A DNA stretch of 64,000 nt from Marivirga arenosa (GTDB lineage: Bacteria > Bacteroidota > Bacteroidia > Cytophagales > Cyclobacteriaceae): the NCBI RefSeq assembly GCF_030503895.2, contig NZ_CP129970.2, positions 622,001 to 686,000 of the forward strand, written 5' to 3'. Shown one piece after another: positions 39,512 through 48,235 of the stretch. Below the pieces are notes generated by a model, which saw only the letters and a list, made by a program, of their open reading frames with translations, searched no databases and had not been told where the DNA came from. Position numbers and translations under genes: made by a program. Every line of letters starts with the position of its first letter. Positions within the stretch are counted from its first letter, which is position 1.

Positions 39512-40525
39512 CTAATTAATATTATTTCTTAATTCATAAGTTTGTTTCATTTTATGAATTAAGGCAGAACTTTCTTCAAAATATAAAGATTGTTGTCCAT
39601 CACTCATCGCTTTTTCAGGATCTGGGTGTAGTTCATAAATAACGCCATCCGCTCCTGCCATAATTCCAGCAAGGGCGACTGATTCAACATACTTTCTAAT
39701 CCCAATTCCATGAGAAGGATCTACTACTACTGGCAAATGAGATCTATCTTTCAATACTGGAATTGCATTTATATCCAATGTATTTCTGGTCATGTTTTCG
39801 AATGTCCTAATCCCCCTTTCGCATAAGATCAAATCCTCATTCCCACCACTGAATACATATTCTGCTGAATAAAGTAATTCTTCAATAGTGCCACTTACCC
39901 CTCTTTTAATCATAACTGGTTTATCTACTTTTCCTAATTCATCCAGCAAGTTGAAATTTTGAGTATTTCGTGCCCCTACCTGATAAATATCGATATAGTC
40001 ATACATTTCCTCTACTTGCGAAACTTGCATCACCTCTGTTATGATCTTAATGCCAGCATCTTTGGCTTTCTGATACCACATCTTTAAACCTTCCATACCC
40101 AGACCTCTAAAGGAATAGGGAGAAGATCGAGGCTTATACACTCCTCCACGCATGATTTTGACATTGTTCGCAACTAAGTGAGCGATTACCGCATCTACTT
40201 GCTCTTCATTTTCAATACTACATGGCCCAGCCATCACATTAAAATGGTTTTGTGAAATCACATCTCCATCTCTTAATTGAATCTCAGCAGGATTAACCTT
40301 CCATTTACGAGAAACCAATTGATAATTATCAGAAACAACATGCACGTCTTTTACACCTTTTAGATGACCGATCTCTCGGATATCAATGTCGCTTTTTTCA
40401 AGTGCTACTAAATAAAATCCTTTCTGAGTTTGTACTTCGCTCACCGATTTAGTGAATTGCCCCAATGAAGAAATTAAATCATTCTTAGCATTTCCGCTAA
40501 TATTTTTTTCTAGTTGTAATATCAT
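39512..40525 (-). CDS. aroF: 3-deoxy-7-phosphoheptulonate synthase (DAHP synthase)
   Basis: A 337-residue enzyme for the first step of aromatic amino-acid synthesis. An N-terminal ACT/ferredoxin-like regulatory domain (about 1-75) precedes a type I-beta catalytic barrel: MAGPCSIENEEQ, IMRGGVYKPRSSPYSFRGLG, TEVMQVSQVE, YQVGARNTQNF and VVDPSHGIGIRKYV. This is the Thermotoga/Bacillus-type enzyme. As last gene of the trp cluster it supplies the pathway from the same transcript. It is separated from trpA by 315 bases holding four repeat copies, and its start is preceded by the CTAAAATCT leader motif. Confidence 0.95.
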   Translation of the reverse strand: MILQLEKNISGNAKNDLISSLGQFTKSVSEVQTQKGFYLVALEKSDIDIREIGHLKGVKDVHVVSDNYQLVSRKWKVNPAEIQLRDGDVISQNHFNVMAGPCSIENEEQVDAVIAHLVANNVKIMRGGVYKPRSSPYSFRGLGMEGLKMWYQKAKDAGIKIITEVMQVSQVEEMYDYIDIYQVGARNTQNFNLLDELGKVDKPVMIKRGVSGTIEELLYSAEYVFSGGNEDLILCERGIRTFENMTRNTLDINAIPVLKDRSHLPVVVDPSHGIGIRKYVESVALAGIMAGADGVIYELHPDPEKAMSDGQQSLYFEESSALIHKMKQTYELRNNIN

Positions 40526-40624
40526 TTATTTTAAGATTTTAGAGTCCAGAATCTAGAGTCAAGATTTAATGTGATGCTTCTAGATTTTAGGTTTATTATA
40601 TTTTTAATTGTTATTGCATTTAAC

Positions 40625-40800
40625 GGTCTGACCTTCGGAGCTGACCTAAGCTTCCATTATATTTGGTAACTTTTACCGGTCTGACCTGCGGTTCTGACCT
40701 AAGTATCCATTTTGTTTCATAGCTCTTTGCCGGTCTGACCTTTGGTGCCGACCTAAGCGAGCATATTTATTTCAGGTCTAATCTACGGTACTGACCTAAG
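40625..40800 (-). repeat. Four copies of the trp intergenic repeat (aroF/trpA gap)
   Basis: 26-bp units at 40625-40650, 40678-40703, 40732-40757 and 40775-40800. On the plus strand the pattern is GGTCTGACCT-N6-CTGACCTAAG; single-base changes mark each copy. The start-to-start distances are 53, 54 and 43. No ORF runs through this 315-base gap. Confidence 0.85.
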
Positions 40801-40840
40801 CAAGCTACTCCACCCTTTGAGGGTTAGGAGACCTTTTTAG

Positions 40841-41614
40841 CTACGGCTTTATCTTTTTAATAAAGCCTTTAATACTTCCTTCCAGATCATCTGCATTCAA
40901 TGCTTTAATAAAAGCACTCCCAATTATACCTCCATCCGCAAATTGATTCACCATTTTTAATGCAGCGTGGTCGCTAATACCGAAGCCTACCATGCGCGGT
41001 GTTTTTAGATTCATGCTTTGAATTCTCTTTAGATATTCTAATCGCTCAGGACTATCTCCCCAAGAACCCCCGGTGGTGCTCGAACTACTTACCATGTAAA
41101 TAAACCCTCCTTCTTGCTCATCGACCTCTTTAATTCTCTCTTCAGATGTTTTTGGCGTAACTAAGAATACATTTTTAAGATTGTACTGATGGAAAATGGG
41201 CTTAAATTGTAATTTAAATTCATGCATAGGCATATCAGGTAGGATTAAACCATCAATACCGACCTCAGCACACTTTTGACAGAATTTTTCTGTTCCATAT
41301 TTCAATACATTATTACAGTAGCCCATAATGAAGACCGGCTTTTGAGTGATCTTTCTAAGGTCTGCCAATTGTTCAAAAAGTTTATTAAGGTTCATTCCAT
41401 TGGCTAAAGCCGTCATGCTACTTTTTTGAATAGTAGGACCATCGGCTAATGGATCTGAATAGGGCATCCCAATTTCAATGATGTCAACATCTGATTCATC
41501 CAGTGCTTTTAAAATTGTAGTGGTATCCTCCAAGCGCGGATAGCCTGCTGTGAAATAAATCGTAAGCTTTTCTTTTTCTTTCTGATGAAAAACTTTTTCT
41601 ATTCTATTAGTCAT
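40841..41614 (-). CDS. trpA: Tryptophan synthase alpha subunit
   Basis: A 257-residue TIM barrel that cleaves indole-3-glycerol phosphate. The catalytic residues are visible in DIIEIGMPYSDPLADGP (E47, D58), and the phosphate-binding end is VGFGISDHAALKMV. It acts with TrpB, the next gene upstream, but is separated from it by 291 bases of repeat-bearing DNA. Confidence 0.97.
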   Translation of the reverse strand: MTNRIEKVFHQKEKEKLTIYFTAGYPRLEDTTTILKALDESDVDIIEIGMPYSDPLADGPTIQKSSMTALANGMNLNKLFEQLADLRKITQKPVFIMGYCNNVLKYGTEKFCQKCAEVGIDGLILPDMPMHEFKLQFKPIFHQYNLKNVFLVTPKTSEERIKEVDEQEGGFIYMVSSSSTTGGSWGDSPERLEYLKRIQSMNLKTPRMVGFGISDHAALKMVNQFADGGIIGSAFIKALNADDLEGSIKGFIKKIKP

Positions 41615-41645
41615 TATTTTTTAGTTAGTATTAGAACCGATTCGA

Positions 41646-41769
41646 CTACTGTCTGATCTTGTTTCAAGCGATCTGACTATTGTCTGATCTAAGTGCTGTC
41701 TGATCTAGGTTAATAGATCTGACTATCGTCTGATCTAAGAGCTATGGTCTGACTATCGTCTGACCATGG
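41646..41769 (-). repeat. Variant trp intergenic repeats (trpA/trpB gap)
   Basis: Three 24-bp units of a diverged form: GATCTGACTATTGTCTGATC (41670-), GATCTGACTATCGTCTGATC (41716-) and GGTCTGACTATCGTCTGACC (41746-). Partial copies lie around 41646-41660 and 41697-41709. Two copies have GATC at both ends, the third GGTC/GACC, so the terminal pairing is preserved. Confidence 0.8.
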
Positions 41770-41813
41770 TGCTATACAATTCATTTAATGGTTTTGATTT
41801 TTAGAGTTATAAG

Positions 41814-41848
41814 TTTTAGGTTTTAGGTTTTAGGTTTTAGGTTTTCAG
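41814..41848. repeat. Tandem heptamer TTTTAGG
   Basis: Four perfect copies of TTTTAGG followed by one imperfect copy (TTTTCAG), between the variant repeats and the end of trpB. Low-complexity; probably slippage-derived. Confidence 0.8.
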
Positions 41849-41905
41849 TTTTTGGCAGTTACACAATGGATTAACTCTCTAAGACTAAAAACTAATTACC
41901 AAAAA

Positions 41906-43087
41906 CTAATAGTTGCCAAAATTGATATAAGTCTGTAAATCTTTATCGCCTCTTCCCGATAAATTGATTACCACTACATCCTCCTTATTAAACTTAAATT
42001 GATCTAATGCAGCTAATGCATGTGCAGTCTCCACTGCTGGAATAATACCTTCCATTTTGCTTAATTCTACACCAGCGTCCATAGCTTCTTTGTCTGTAAC
42101 ATATTTAAAAATCCCTCTCTTGCTTTCATATAAATGAGCATGAAGCGGCCCAATACCTGGATAATCTAAACCAGCTGAAATAGAGTAAGGCTCAGTAACC
42201 TGTCCGTCTTCGGATTGCATTAATAAAGTTTTGAAGCCATGTAAAACACCCTCACTACCTTTAGCTGTAGTTGCGGCAGTTTCCCCACTATCTACCCCAT
42301 GGCCTGCTGCTTCAACCGCAACCAATTTCACTTTTTCGTTATTTAAATAATGGTAGAATGCACCTGCTGCATTACTTCCTCCTCCAACACAAGCTATTAC
42401 ATAATCAGGGGCGTTTTTACCTTCCTGTTCTTGAAGTTGGTACATAATCTCCTCACTAATGATGGATTGAAATCTACTTACCATATCAGGAAAGGGATGA
42501 GGCCCCACTACTGAACCTATTATATAATGCGTATCATCAGGATTGTTGATCCAAAAACGCATAGCTTCGTTTGTAGCATCCTTTAGTGTTTTAGAACCTG
42601 AAGTAGCAGGTACCACTTTAGCCCCTAAAATTTTCATTCTTTCAACATTGGGCTTCTGACGTTCCATGTCAATTTCACCCATAAAAACTGTACAAGGCAT
42701 ATCTAATAATGCACAAGCAGTAGCTGTAGCCACCCCATGCTGACCAGCCCCAGTTTCAGCTATGATTTTCTTTTTACCCAAACGCTTGGCTAATAGTGCC
42801 TGTCCTATGGCATTATTTATTTTATGAGCACCTGTATGATTTAAATCCTCTCTTTTGAGATATATTTTTGCTCCGTATTTTTCGGACAGCTTTTTAGCCA
42901 GAAATAAGGGAGTGGGTCTCCCTACATAATCCTTTAATAAAGACTTAAACTCATTTTGAAACTCTTCCTCTTCGGATATTTTAAGATAATTGGCTTTTAG
43001 CTCTTCTATGTTAGGATGGAGAAGCTCTGGGATAAATGCCCCGCCAAACTTCCCATAATATCCGTTTTCATCTATTTTAATTTCCAT
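41906..43087 (-). CDS. trpB: Tryptophan synthase beta subunit
   Basis: A 393-residue PLP enzyme joining indole and serine to tryptophan. K89 in [11 protein letters not shown] is the PLP lysine; [14 protein letters not shown] binds the cofactor phosphate; the family start [14 protein letters not shown] is present. Standard TrpB1 length. It lies between trpF and trpA, with repeat-bearing gaps on both sides. Confidence 0.98.
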   Translation of the reverse strand: MEIKIDENGYYGKFGGAFIPELLHPNIEELKANYLKISEEEEFQNEFKSLLKDYVGRPTPLFLAKKLSEKYGAKIYLKREDLNHTGAHKINNAIGQALLAKRLGKKKIIAETGAGQHGVATATACALLDMPCTVFMGEIDMERQKPNVERMKILGAKVVPATSGSKTLKDATNEAMRFWINNPDDTHYIIGSVVGPHPFPDMVSRFQSIISEEIMYQLQEQEGKNAPDYVIACVGGGSNAAGAFYHYLNNEKVKLVAVEAAGHGVDSGETAATTAKGSEGVLHGFKTLLMQSEDGQVTEPYSISAGLDYPGIGPLHAHLYESKRGIFKYVTDKEAMDAGVELSKMEGIIPAVETAHALAALDQFKFNKEDVVVINLSGRGDKDLQTYINFGNY

Positions 43088-43190
43088 ACTTTAAATATTA
43101 AGTAGTGAGTATCTGGTATCAAGTACAGCGATACTCTCTTTATTTTTCTAATTATTTTTACTTTTTATAATCTTTGATCAATCAATTACC

Positions 43191-43216
43191 GGTCAGACCT
43201 TTGGTGCTGACCTAAG
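43191..43216 (-). repeat. Single trp intergenic repeat overlapping the trpF stop codon
   Basis: GGTCAGACCT-N6-CTGACCTAAG. The CTA at 43212-43214, part of the repeat, is the complement of the trpF stop codon TAG, so the element has entered the gene end. Confidence 0.8.
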
Positions 43217-43820
43217 TACCCAATACTTCTTGAACTTTAATCACATCCTTAAATCCGGGCTCCAATTCCAGTTTACTGTTGAAATCAAGTCCATATAAAT
43301 TTTTAAACTGACTTTTATCTATGTTAGTATCGTTCTCATCTAAGCCTCCACTTAAAAAGAATGGCTTATTAATTGCCGCTGAATTTAAAACAGACCAATC
43401 AAACTTTTCTCCGTTACCTCCTGGCAGCTTTCCTTTTGTATCAAACAAATAATAATCGGCTTTTTTATATGCTTTCAATTCTGATACATCAAAATCATCT
43501 CCTACCGAGAATACTTTTATCACTTCTAAACCTTCTGCTTTCAATTTTTCAACTTGTTCTGGGATTTCATTTCCGTGAAGCTGAACAATATCAAAAAAAC
43601 CTAAATCAGCATATTCTAATATTTTATCAAATGACTCATTCACAAACACACCTACTCTTTCTGTTTCACCAAAGTTCAATTTGATCAGCTCCTGCATTTG
43701 ATCTTTACCTACAAAGCGACTTGACTTTTCATAGAAAATGAAGCCCATATAATCAGGATTATATTCAAGTACATCTTTTACATTCTGAACCTCCCTCATT
43801 CCGCAAATCTTCTTTTTCAT
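43212..43820 (-). CDS. trpF: Phosphoribosylanthranilate isomerase
   Basis: A 202-residue TIM barrel isomerase. KICGMREVQNV gives the catalytic Cys (KICG) and GVFVNESFDKILEYADLGFFDIVQLHGNE holds the catalytic Asp region; FLSGGLDENDT is the phosphate-binding end. It is 28 bases downstream of trpC. Its last codon and stop lie in the repeat at 43191-43216. Confidence 0.95.
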   Translation of the reverse strand: MKKKICGMREVQNVKDVLEYNPDYMGFIFYEKSSRFVGKDQMQELIKLNFGETERVGVFVNESFDKILEYADLGFFDIVQLHGNEIPEQVEKLKAEGLEVIKVFSVGDDFDVSELKAYKKADYYLFDTKGKLPGGNGEKFDWSVLNSAAINKPFFLSGGLDENDTNIDKSQFKNLYGLDFNSKLELEPGFKDVIKVQEVLGT

Positions 43821-43848
43821 ATCTATAGATTTTAGTTGAAAATTTATA

Positions 43849-44664
43849 TTATGCTACTTCTCCCTGATTTGTAATTAGATTTTTCACTTGCTGACTAAAC
43901 CTTTGGCAAGCTTTAGCGGGCTGACTGCTTTTCATAAAGGTGGTGCCAATTAAGAAACCGTCAAATCCAGCTACTTTCATTCTTAAAACATCCTCTGGAG
44001 TTTTTAATCCGCTTTCAGCTATTTTAGGAACATCATTAGGAAGTTGATCCGCTAATTCTTTGGCTACCTCAAGGTTAGTATTGAAACTTTTTAAGTCTCT
44101 GCTGTTTATCCCTACTAAATCAGCATAATTACCAAAATGAGAATTTAACTCAGCATGGTTATGAACTTCCAATAAAACTTCCATTCCTAATTCATGAGCT
44201 AAAGATGCTAACTCCTGACATTGAGTTTTATCAATCATTGCGGCTATTAATAAAATAGCATCCGCTCCGTGAGCTTTCGCTTCATAAACCTGATAAGGGT
44301 CTAACATAAAATCCTTTCTCAAGATTGGGCAATAGTTGTATTTTCTTGCTGTTTCTAAATCTTTAAGACTACCTCCGAAAGAAGGCTCATCGGTTAAAAC
44401 AGATAAAGCACTAGAACCACTTTGCATATACCCAATTGACACCTCTTCAACTGAAATATTTGGATTAATCACGCCTTCAGATGGAGATTTCCTCTTTATC
44501 TCGGCAATGATACCTGATTTAGTTTCATCTAATATGTATGATTTCAAACTGACAGGCTTTGTTTTGTAATACAGCTTTTGCTTTAAAAATTCTACAGGAA
44601 ATAGTTTTTGTCTCTCTTTAACCTCTTCCTTTTTATATTCTGCTATTTGTTCTAATATGTTCAT
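43849..44664 (-). CDS. trpC: Indole-3-glycerol-phosphate synthase
   Basis: A 271-residue TIM-barrel enzyme. IIAEIKRKSPSEG (catalytic Lys), SVLTDEPSFGGSLKDL, PILRKDFMLDPYQV and LVGINSRDLKSF are the family motifs; IAESGLKTPEDV binds phosphate. Preceded by a 203-base gap that holds one good and one degenerate trp repeat plus a small hairpin; the CTAAAATCT motif lies just before its ATG. Confidence 0.97.
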   Translation of the reverse strand: MNILEQIAEYKKEEVKERQKLFPVEFLKQKLYYKTKPVSLKSYILDETKSGIIAEIKRKSPSEGVINPNISVEEVSIGYMQSGSSALSVLTDEPSFGGSLKDLETARKYNYCPILRKDFMLDPYQVYEAKAHGADAILLIAAMIDKTQCQELASLAHELGMEVLLEVHNHAELNSHFGNYADLVGINSRDLKSFNTNLEVAKELADQLPNDVPKIAESGLKTPEDVLRMKVAGFDGFLIGTTFMKSSQPAKACQRFSQQVKNLITNQGEVA

Positions 44665-44748
44665 TTTTATAAGATTTTAGATTCTAGATTCTAGAACCTT
44701 TCATATTTCTACTTTTTTTCTAATTTTTTCATTCTAAACCTAAATACA

Positions 44749-44858
44749 ATCTGACCTCTATTAATGACCTGAATTTTATAGTTTCCTGCCTTCGCAGGAA
44801 TGACGCAAGGAAATATTTAACGAATGTCTTTTAGGTCTGACCTTTGTCCTGACCTAAA
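44749..44858 (-). repeat. Trp intergenic repeats and hairpin (trpC/trpD gap)
   Basis: A good 25-bp copy at 44834-44858 (GGTCTGACCT, then CTGACCTAA) and a degenerate copy at 44749-44772. Between them is the palindrome TTCCTGC-CTTC-GCAGGAA (44783-44800) followed by TGACG, a REP-like hairpin seen in many genomes. Confidence 0.7.
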
Positions 44859-44867
44859 CTTTAAGCT

Positions 44868-45854
44868 TCACCCTAATAATTTTTTAAAAACCTGGTAGGC
44901 TTTCCCAGACTCTACAGCTTCTTTTGCCGCTTCTTTAGCTTCTGATAAACTTTCATATTTTCCAGCCGCTTTTAAGGCTAATGCGCTATTGGCATAAACC
45001 ACAGAATGCTGTGCTTGCGTTCCTTCTCCCTTTAATATATCAGTGAAAATTTTTGCAGCTTCTTCAATAGTTTCTCCACCATGAATCTCTTCCGATTTTA
45101 TTTTAGTCAAACCAAAATCTTCAGCTTTTACAAACTGTTCGCCTTCTGAAGAAAACACCTTAGTTTCTCCGGTTAAGGAGCATTCATCATAGCCTTCCAA
45201 GTCATATACTACACTGTATTTAGTATCGGTTTCCTGGAATAGGTAAGAATAAATTCTAGCCAGTTCATGACTGAAAACACCTGCTAACTGTTTTTTGGGT
45301 CTGGCTGGGTTAACCAAAGGCCCCAACATATTGAAGAAGGTCTTGACTCCTAGTTCTTTTCTGATTGGTCCTACAAATCGCATAGCAGGGTGAAATTTCG
45401 GGGCATGCAAAAAACAAATACCACTTCCTTCCAATTGTTTTTCCAAAACAGATTGCTCATTGGTAAATTCATATCCAAAATGCTCCAATAAATTAGAACT
45501 GCCGCATTTAGAAGAAACCCCATAATTTCCATGCTTCACTACATTTTGACCACAAGCTGCTACTACAAATGCAGATAGTGTACTGATATTAAATGTGTTT
45601 TTACCATCACCTCCAGTACCACATAAGTCCATACCGTCATAGGCAGATAAGTCAATAGGAACTCTCAATTCCATCAAGCCATCGCGAAATCCACTTAATT
45701 CTTCTACCGTTACTGGGCGAATCATAAAAAGCGTCATGAAAGCTGCCAACTCTGAATTGTTAAATTCACCCTGCCCTATTCTTAAAAATATGGCTTTAGC
45801 TTCTTCCTTGCTTAGCGTATTATATTGTGATAATCTATTAAGTAATTCTTTCAT
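44868..45854 (-). CDS. trpD: Anthranilate phosphoribosyltransferase
   Basis: A 328-residue enzyme adding PRPP ribose phosphate to anthranilate. The family motif MDLCGTGGDGKNTFNISTLS and the substrate loop KHGNYGVSSKCGSSNLLEHFG are clear, followed by GPLVNPARP. Normal length. It lies between trpG and trpC, each side with repeat-bearing gaps, and a 24-bp palindrome stands 15 bases before its ATG. Confidence 0.97.
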   Translation of the reverse strand: MKELLNRLSQYNTLSKEEAKAIFLRIGQGEFNNSELAAFMTLFMIRPVTVEELSGFRDGLMELRVPIDLSAYDGMDLCGTGGDGKNTFNISTLSAFVVAACGQNVVKHGNYGVSSKCGSSNLLEHFGYEFTNEQSVLEKQLEGSGICFLHAPKFHPAMRFVGPIRKELGVKTFFNMLGPLVNPARPKKQLAGVFSHELARIYSYLFQETDTKYSVVYDLEGYDECSLTGETKVFSSEGEQFVKAEDFGLTKIKSEEIHGGETIEEAAKIFTDILKGEGTQAQHSVVYANSALALKAAGKYESLSEAKEAAKEAVESGKAYQVFKKLLG

Positions 45855-45869
45855 AATTTAGATTTTTAG

Positions 45870-45893
45870 AGTCTTGAATCTAGATTCAAGACT
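45870..45893. repeat. Perfect 24-bp palindrome upstream of trpD
   Basis: Both arms read AGTCTTGAATCT, centred on TCTAGA. It is followed by six T on the plus strand. In the trp transcript it can form a strong 12-bp hairpin without a U-tract, so it is more likely a processing or stability element than a terminator (inference). Confidence 0.65.
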
Positions 45894-45969
45894 ATTTTTT
45901 CGTCTTTTATATCTCTATTTTATTTCATATTAAGGCTAAGTCTGGTTTGACTATTGATACCATAGATAT

Positions 45970-46103
45970 GGTCTGACCACTGGTACCGACCTAATCTACA
46001 AGATAAGTAAGGTCTGACCTTTGGTACTGACCTTATCAACCACATAAGTATGATCTGACCTTTGGTACCATAATTACGGTCTGACCTTGGTACTGACCTT
46101 ATC
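45970..46103 (-). repeat. Trp intergenic repeats (trpD/trpG gap)
   Basis: Copies begin at 45970 (GGTCTGACCACTGGTACCGA), 46011 (GGTCTGACCTTTGGTACTGA), 46052 (GATCTGACCTTTGGTACC, degenerate at its end) and 46078 (one base shorter). A weak copy lies near 45939. They end about 15 bases before the trpG stop codon. Confidence 0.82.
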
Positions 46104-46117
46104 AAATACATCTAACT

Positions 46118-46696
46118 TCAAGCTCTCAATATCCAATTCTTAAGTATTTTACCTCCTTCTGGGGTCATGACAGATTCAGGATGAAATTGTAATCCGCATA
46201 CATCATATTCTTTATGAGCAGCCGCCATAATTTGTCCATCTTCTGTTCTCCCCAGTATCTGTAAATCCTGTGGGAAATCAACTTCATCAATTACCCAGGA
46301 ATGGTAGCGACCCACATTGATTTCTTCATTTATTCCTTCAAACAAATAATGCTGTTCTAGTTTTGCTTTATTTTGAATACCGTGTTTTACAGGCTGAATA
46401 TTCAATAGCTTTCCACCAAACGCCTGACCTATGGCTTGATGACCTAAGCATATTCCCAAAATAGGTTTAGTAGGTGCATATTCTTTTATTAAATCAAGCA
46501 TGATACCTGCATTTTCAGGTACACTAGGACCAGGGGACAATAAAATTTTATCATATTTAGCCACCTCATCCAAAGTAATTTTATCATTTCTGATCACATC
46601 AATATTAATGGACAACTTTTGCTTTCTGATCACCTCCACTAAGTTGTAAGTAAAGGAGTCATAATTATCTAGTAATAATATTTTCATATCCTTCAC
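46118..46696 (-). CDS. trpG: Anthranilate synthase component II (glutamine amidotransferase)
   Basis: A 192-residue class I amidotransferase. LLDNYDSFTYNLVE, ILLSPGPSVPENAG, the nucleophile motif ILGICLGHQAIGQAFGG and GLQFHPESVMTPEG are all present. It supplies ammonia to TrpE, encoded six bases upstream. Confidence 0.97.
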   Translation of the reverse strand: MKDMKILLLDNYDSFTYNLVEVIRKQKLSINIDVIRNDKITLDEVAKYDKILLSPGPSVPENAGIMLDLIKEYAPTKPILGICLGHQAIGQAFGGKLLNIQPVKHGIQNKAKLEQHYLFEGINEEINVGRYHSWVIDEVDFPQDLQILGRTEDGQIMAAAHKEYDVCGLQFHPESVMTPEGGKILKNWILRA

Positions 46697-46702
46697 TTTT
46701 AA

Positions 46703-48106
46703 TTAGTGTTGATTAAATAAATACTCGGCCTTATCCATTGCTTTTCTCAAGGCAAATAACTTATTATGCACTTCTTGTAATTCACTTTCAGGATCGGACA
46801 AAGCCACAATTCCTGCTCCTGCTCTATAATTCAACTTATTCTTCTTACTCACAAAAGATCGAATCACTATGGCATGATTGAGGTTTCCGTTCAATCCAAT
46901 TAAACCTACAGCACCCCCGTACAAACCTCTACCCGTAGGTTCATACTTATTAATTAATTCTAAAGCTTTATACTTTGGAGCACCACTTAAGGTACCTGCT
47001 GGGAAGGTGTCAGCCAATAGTTGTACTGCTGATTTTTCAGGAACATCCGCTGTAACTTTGCTTACTAAATGGATTACATGAGAATAAAATTGAATCTCTT
47101 TATATACTTCCACTTCCACATTTTCACCATTTTTAGAAAGATCATTTCTCCCTAAATCAACCAGCATGGTATGTTCGGCATTTTCCTTTTCATCATTTAG
47201 TAACTGATCCGCTAATTTGGCATCCGCTGCATCATCCCCACTTCTGCGGTAAGTACCGGCTATAGGATTCACATATGCTTTTCCTGACTTCACCCCTACC
47301 TGAGCTTCTGGTGAAGAGCCAAATAGTTTATAATCTCCATAATCGAAATAAAATAAATAAGGCGATGGGTTTAGTGAGCGTAAAGCTCTATACACTGTAA
47401 ATTCATCGCCTTTGAATGATTGAGAAAAAGCACGGGATAGAACAATTTGAAATACATCTCCCAATTGAGCGTGCTCGATTCCTTTATTGATAATGCTAAG
47501 AAATTCATCATCCGTCATATTGCTTTCTTCCTCTCCTACTTTTTTAAACTGAAATTGAGGAACTGAACGATTTAATATGATCTGAACTAAGTCATTCAAT
47601 TTAAAATCATATTCTTTTTTAAGCTGATGTTCAAAAACATGCAATTCATCTTTAAAGTGATCAAAGACTAATACAAAGCGATAAAAATGATAACGAAGAA
47701 ATGGAATATCTTTATCTACCTTTTCAAAGTTGATATCCTCAAAATACTGCACCCCGTCAAAGCCAGTAGCGCCAAAGAAACCACTTTCTTCAAAATCCTC
47801 CTGAGGAAAAATTTCATCTGCTTCAAATTGATTGATGAAAGATTGTAGCTTATCAGGCAGTTCTAATTTACTTTTAAGTTCTTCAGTTTTTGTCTCTCCT
47901 TCAATTTCAGTATAAAAGCTATTTTCATTGGCTTTTACCTCCGCAACGGATTGTACTCCTATATATGAAAAACTGTTTCTTCTGGTATGATAATCAGAAC
48001 TCTCCATCAAAAAGGTATGCGGAAATTGATCTCTCAACCGTAAATAAAGTGCTACCGGAGTAAAGGAGTCTGCCGGTAGGGTGATATGTGATTTCTTTAT
48101 TTTCAT
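46703..48106 (-). CDS. trpE: Anthranilate synthase component I
   Basis: A 467-residue chorismate enzyme. The tryptophan feedback element LMESS is at residues 33-37. The catalytic C-terminal half shows FQIVLSRAFSQSF, SPSPYLFYFDYGDYKLFGSSPEA-like core, PIAGTYRR, DLGRNDLSKN and AGAGIVALSDPESE. It is the first structural gene of the trp-aroF operon, so it is subject both to the two leader attenuators upstream and, by homology, to feedback inhibition. Confidence 0.97.
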   Translation of the reverse strand: MKIKKSHITLPADSFTPVALYLRLRDQFPHTFLMESSDYHTRRNSFSYIGVQSVAEVKANENSFYTEIEGETKTEELKSKLELPDKLQSFINQFEADEIFPQEDFEESGFFGATGFDGVQYFEDINFEKVDKDIPFLRYHFYRFVLVFDHFKDELHVFEHQLKKEYDFKLNDLVQIILNRSVPQFQFKKVGEEESNMTDDEFLSIINKGIEHAQLGDVFQIVLSRAFSQSFKGDEFTVYRALRSLNPSPYLFYFDYGDYKLFGSSPEAQVGVKSGKAYVNPIAGTYRRSGDDAADAKLADQLLNDEKENAEHTMLVDLGRNDLSKNGENVEVEVYKEIQFYSHVIHLVSKVTADVPEKSAVQLLADTFPAGTLSGAPKYKALELINKYEPTGRGLYGGAVGLIGLNGNLNHAIVIRSFVSKKNKLNYRAGAGIVALSDPESELQEVHNKLFALRKAMDKAEYLFNQH

Positions 48107-48178
48107 TTATACTTTATTTTAATTTTATACTAGCTTTCTGTTTATAATTTATGTTCTGGATTCAACCCTTAAAAACAA

Positions 48179-48211
48179 AAAAGGCTTACCGGATGTCCGA
48201 TAAGCCTTTTT
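48179..48211 (-). terminator. trp attenuator 2: terminator hairpin
   Basis: On the minus strand GGCTTA-T-CGGA-CA-TCCG-G-TAAGCC followed by six U. The CATCCGG in its descending arm (48195-48189) can pair instead with CCGGATG (48243-48237) at the end of leader peptide 2, which would open the terminator. Confidence 0.9.
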
Positions 48212-48235
48212 CTCAATTGAGCATAGCAAATCTGT

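Noticed and set aside
44783-44800. TTCCTGC-CTTC-GCAGGAA as terminator between trpD and trpC
   Set aside because: No U-tract follows on the transcript strand; it looks like a REP-type hairpin.
40625-46103. CRISPR-like appearance of the trp intergenic repeats
   Set aside because: The copies are 24-26 bp with gaps of 17-28 bases, but they are imperfect, interrupted by complete trp genes and without cas genes or leader. They are an intergenic repeat family.
45920-46111. Open frame of 63 codons on the minus strand in the trpD/trpG gap
   Set aside because: It is made of the repeat copies read in one frame (recurring LIRSVP) and has no similarity beyond that.
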